NCBI GenBank assembly: GCA_903921605.1
Contig: CAIXQV010000820.1
Location: forward strand, 1-7,409
Direction: 5' to 3'
DNA: 7,409 nucleotides
Origin: an uncultured Planctomycetaceae bacterium
Lineage (GTDB): Bacteria; Planctomycetota; Planctomycetia; Planctomycetales; Planctomycetaceae
The notes under the pieces were generated by a model. It was not told the origin of the DNA. It saw only the letters and a program-made list of their open reading frames with translations, and made no database searches. Position 1 is the first letter of the stretch. Each line of letters starts with the position of its first letter. Made by a program: the position numbers and the translations under genes. Positions 5,250 to 7,409 of the stretch are shown piece after piece.

Positions 5250-7409
5250 ATGTCGGCTCCCGGTAACGAATCAGAAATTGACCAACAACTTCGCGACCTT
5301 CAGGAAAAAGCGGGCGAACTGATTCCTCAATGTCGTTTCGCCAGCTCTTCTCGCTTGTACGGTGAACTGCGTCGCCGAGGTCGCACGGAGCATCGTGCTC
5401 AGGCCTACGTGATGGGCACATTTTTCCAGATGGATCAGGCTCAATACCTGCTCGACTTCCAAACCATGCGCGAACGGGCCGTGGAGCTCATCGCGATGCT
5501 GGAGGATGAAGAACAGTTGCGGCAGATTCAGTCTGACTTTCCGCGAGACCAATATGAGTACCTTGTTTACTCCATGAGTTCCTGTGCTTACGAGAATCTG
5601 GCCGAAGCCACTGGCCAGTTGGAAGGGTATAACTCCGAAGGCATGCATGCCTGCATTGCCGACGGCATTCAGATTTGTCGGCGCACCGGGAAGACGGGCT
5701 GCGTGAGTTGTTTCCGCGAATACGCCTGCGATGTGTATCTGGCGGCTGACGATCCGGATATCGCCGGACATCAATGCCGCCTCGTGATGGAGCAGGAAAG
5801 TGGCTGGTCTGATCGAGGTGATCGGCGATGGCTGGCGTCGACAAAACTGGCATGGCTGGAAGCGATGCAGGGCAGATTCGACGAAGCTCTGGTCACGATC
5901 GACAAGGCTCTGGAGTTTACAAACGGCGATGCTGTCTCGCTGAAATTCGAAGGCCGGATTCGCACGCTGCTGGTCCGTGATTCCATTCGCCTGGCCGCCG
6001 GGCTCGAGCCTCTGATGGCTACAGACCCAGCGTTTGCGGACATGCCGTCGGCCGAAGAATGCCCGGTCTTCGAGAATGCTATGGATCTCAACACCGCACT
6101 GCAGATGGCGCGAGATCAGAAGTGGGATGAAGCGTCTCAGTTGCTGTCCAAATGGGATCAGCGTCTGCAAAAATGTAACGGCACTCATCTTTGGTTTGAG
6201 ACTCGTCTGCGTCTGATTGCTCTCAAGCGTTTGGCGGGACAGCAAAAGCAGGCGGAAGCTCTGGCGAAGCAATTAGAGCAAAGGGCGCGGACGGCGAATG
6301 ACTACCTCACGTTACGTCGACTGGAACACGTGATGGACACCAATGAACCATCACCGCTGGCGAGCGCCGCGACCACTCGTCGCAATCTCAAAGACACTGC
6401 GACCACTTCGGGGGCACCATCTGCTGCAGGGGCACCAACGGCTACCGGATCAGGGGAAACTGCGGATAATGCTGATGAAATGACGCCGGCAGAAGAAACT
6501 CCCGCTGAGCCGCCGTCACCGCTGGCCTCGACGATTGCGGAACTTCGGGAACGCATGACGGACCTGATGCAGGATGCATCAGACGAAAAGTTCGACTCGT
6601 TACGTGCCGACGTGCTGGCCCTCGATTCGACGCTGGTGTCTCACAAGGACGACACCGCCGGCGTTCTGCATCTGATGGGATATCTTGTTGGATCCGGTGA
6701 GGACGGCGAAGACGTCTGGAAGTGGGCAAACGCACTGGCGGCCTCTCATCGCGAGAACTCCGTCGTGCTTTCGTTGCTGGGAACTCTCGGTGACGAACTG
6801 CGAAATACCGGCAACGAAGCGATGGCGGAAAAAATCACGCCTGACCGCACAGAGCAATTGTTTCGCAAGTCGATGGAGCTTGACCCGACGAAAGCTCGCA
6901 ACTTCCTGCGAGCCGGCAACCATTTTGCAAATCAGGATAACAACGGAGAAGCCGAGCGCTGCTTTGCTCGCGCATTCCGGCTGGATCGCACGGACGGAAA
7001 CATCGTGCGCAGACTGGCCGATCTCTACAACAACACGGACCGACCTCGCGATGCTCTGAATGTGCTTGACGTCTGCCTGCGCGAAGGCAGTGAGGATGCT
7101 CAGGTGGCTTTTGATGCGGCAATGCTGGCGTTCCGCCTGAAACAATATGACGCGACACTGACCTATCTGGACAAGTTCGAACAGTTGGCTGGTGACAATC
7201 TCTGGACGAACTACTATCGCGGCGTTTGCTTCTACGAACAGGGCGAATACACCAAGTCGCTGGAGTCACTGGATCGCGAAGAGAAGCTGGCGGAATCCAC
7301 GGGCTGGCATCTTGAACTCATGCGTGCCGTGGCCAAAATTCGGATCGATGATGTGGCTGGAGCACAGCCGCATCTTGATGTTGCGATGAGCACTCCGTTC
7401 TCTGAAATT
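5250..7409 (+). CDS. Large TPR-repeat protein (3' end outside the window)
   Basis: The reading frame is open from the ATG at 5250 to the last base: 720 codons seen, C-terminus missing. A modest Shine-Dalgarno (GGAAA, 5238-5242) lies 7 nt upstream. The protein starts MSAPGNESEIDQQL and has no signal peptide, so it is probably cytoplasmic. Residues 1-190 are helical with a Cys-rich stretch (112-176). TPR-like helical hairpins follow at about 194-227 (WLEAMQGRFDEALVTIDKAL) and 278-310 (MARDQKWDEASQLLSKW). Residues about 365-424 are an Ala/Thr/Pro/Glu-rich, probably disordered linker. The second half holds clearer TPR units at about 550-582, 583-615, 616-650, 651-684 and the start of another to 720 (for example YYRGVCFYEQGEYTKSLESLD). 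TPRs bind other proteins. No catalytic domain is visible, but one could lie beyond the window. It is divergent from the PfpI gene, so probably transcribed separately. Confidence 0.9.
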   Translation, partial: MSAPGNESEIDQQLRDLQEKAGELIPQCRFASSSRLYGELRRRGRTEHRAQAYVMGTFFQMDQAQYLLDFQTMRERAVELIAMLEDEEQLRQIQSDFPRDQYEYLVYSMSSCAYENLAEATGQLEGYNSEGMHACIADGIQICRRTGKTGCVSCFREYACDVYLAADDPDIAGHQCRLVMEQESGWSDRGDRRWLASTKLAWLEAMQGRFDEALVTIDKALEFTNGDAVSLKFEGRIRTLLVRDSIRLAAGLEPLMATDPAFADMPSAEECPVFENAMDLNTALQMARDQKWDEASQLLSKWDQRLQKCNGTHLWFETRLRLIALKRLAGQQKQAEALAKQLEQRARTANDYLTLRRLEHVMDTNEPSPLASAATTRRNLKDTATTSGAPSAAGAPTATGSGETADNADEMTPAEETPAEPPSPLASTIAELRERMTDLMQDASDEKFDSLRADVLALDSTLVSHKDDTAGVLHLMGYLVGSGEDGEDVWKWANALAASHRENSVVLSLLGTLGDELRNTGNEAMAEKITPDRTEQLFRKSMELDPTKARNFLRAGNHFANQDNNGEAERCFARAFRLDRTDGNIVRRLADLYNNTDRPRDALNVLDVCLREGSEDAQVAFDAAMLAFRLKQYDATLTYLDKFEQLAGDNLWTNYYRGVCFYEQGEYTKSLESLDREEKLAESTGWHLELMRAVAKIRIDDVAGAQPHLDVAMSTPFSEI

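Noticed and set aside
5271..6272. A 333-codon open frame on the minus strand
   Set aside because: It lies wholly antisense to the TPR gene, whose plus-strand frame gives clear helical-repeat protein and runs on for 720 codons. The minus translation has no recognisable domain.

Overview
The window most likely comes from a planctomycete chromosome (order Planctomycetales or Pirellulales). This rests on a Tat-exported DUF1501 protein with the typical planctomycete N-terminus (MLTILG, then FCDG, then SRRDFL), a Sec-exported type I sulfatase, a secreted low-complexity protein ending in a small beta-rich domain of a kind I associate with planctomycetes, and a large TPR protein. There are no tRNA or rRNA genes, CRISPR arrays, transposases or phage genes. 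It reads as an ordinary chromosomal region rather than a mobile island.

Layout. Positions 1-211 are non-coding leader DNA. Positions 212-1177 (+) encode a secreted Gln-rich protein, followed by a textbook intrinsic terminator (1220-1254). A possible 32-codon ORF with a good ribosome-binding site lies at 1279-1377 (+). Positions 1488-2861 (+) encode the DUF1501 protein, placed tail to tail (22 bp gap) with a sulfatase at 2884-4362 (-). Upstream of the sulfatase lies a near-perfect 64-bp palindrome (4412-4475), then a DJ-1/PfpI-family gene at 4495-5022 (-). A 227-bp divergent spacer with no clear promoter separates this from a TPR-rich gene that starts at 5250 (+) and stays open to the last base (720 codons seen).

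How the genes relate. DUF1501 and sulfatase proteins belong to the same alkaline-phosphatase-like fold clan, and both carry export signals here, one Tat and one Sec. Planctomycetes use such enzymes heavily, probably on sulfated or complex polysaccharides, but nothing in the window fixes a substrate. The sulfatase and PfpI genes share a strand and could be co-transcribed through the palindrome. The TPR gene is divergent and probably independent. No coherent new multi-gene system is evident. The items most worth a second look are the palindrome, an exact 15-bp repeat that places the same five residues in both active-site loops of the PfpI protein, a cysteine cluster in the N-terminal part of the TPR protein, and the small ORF behind the terminator.
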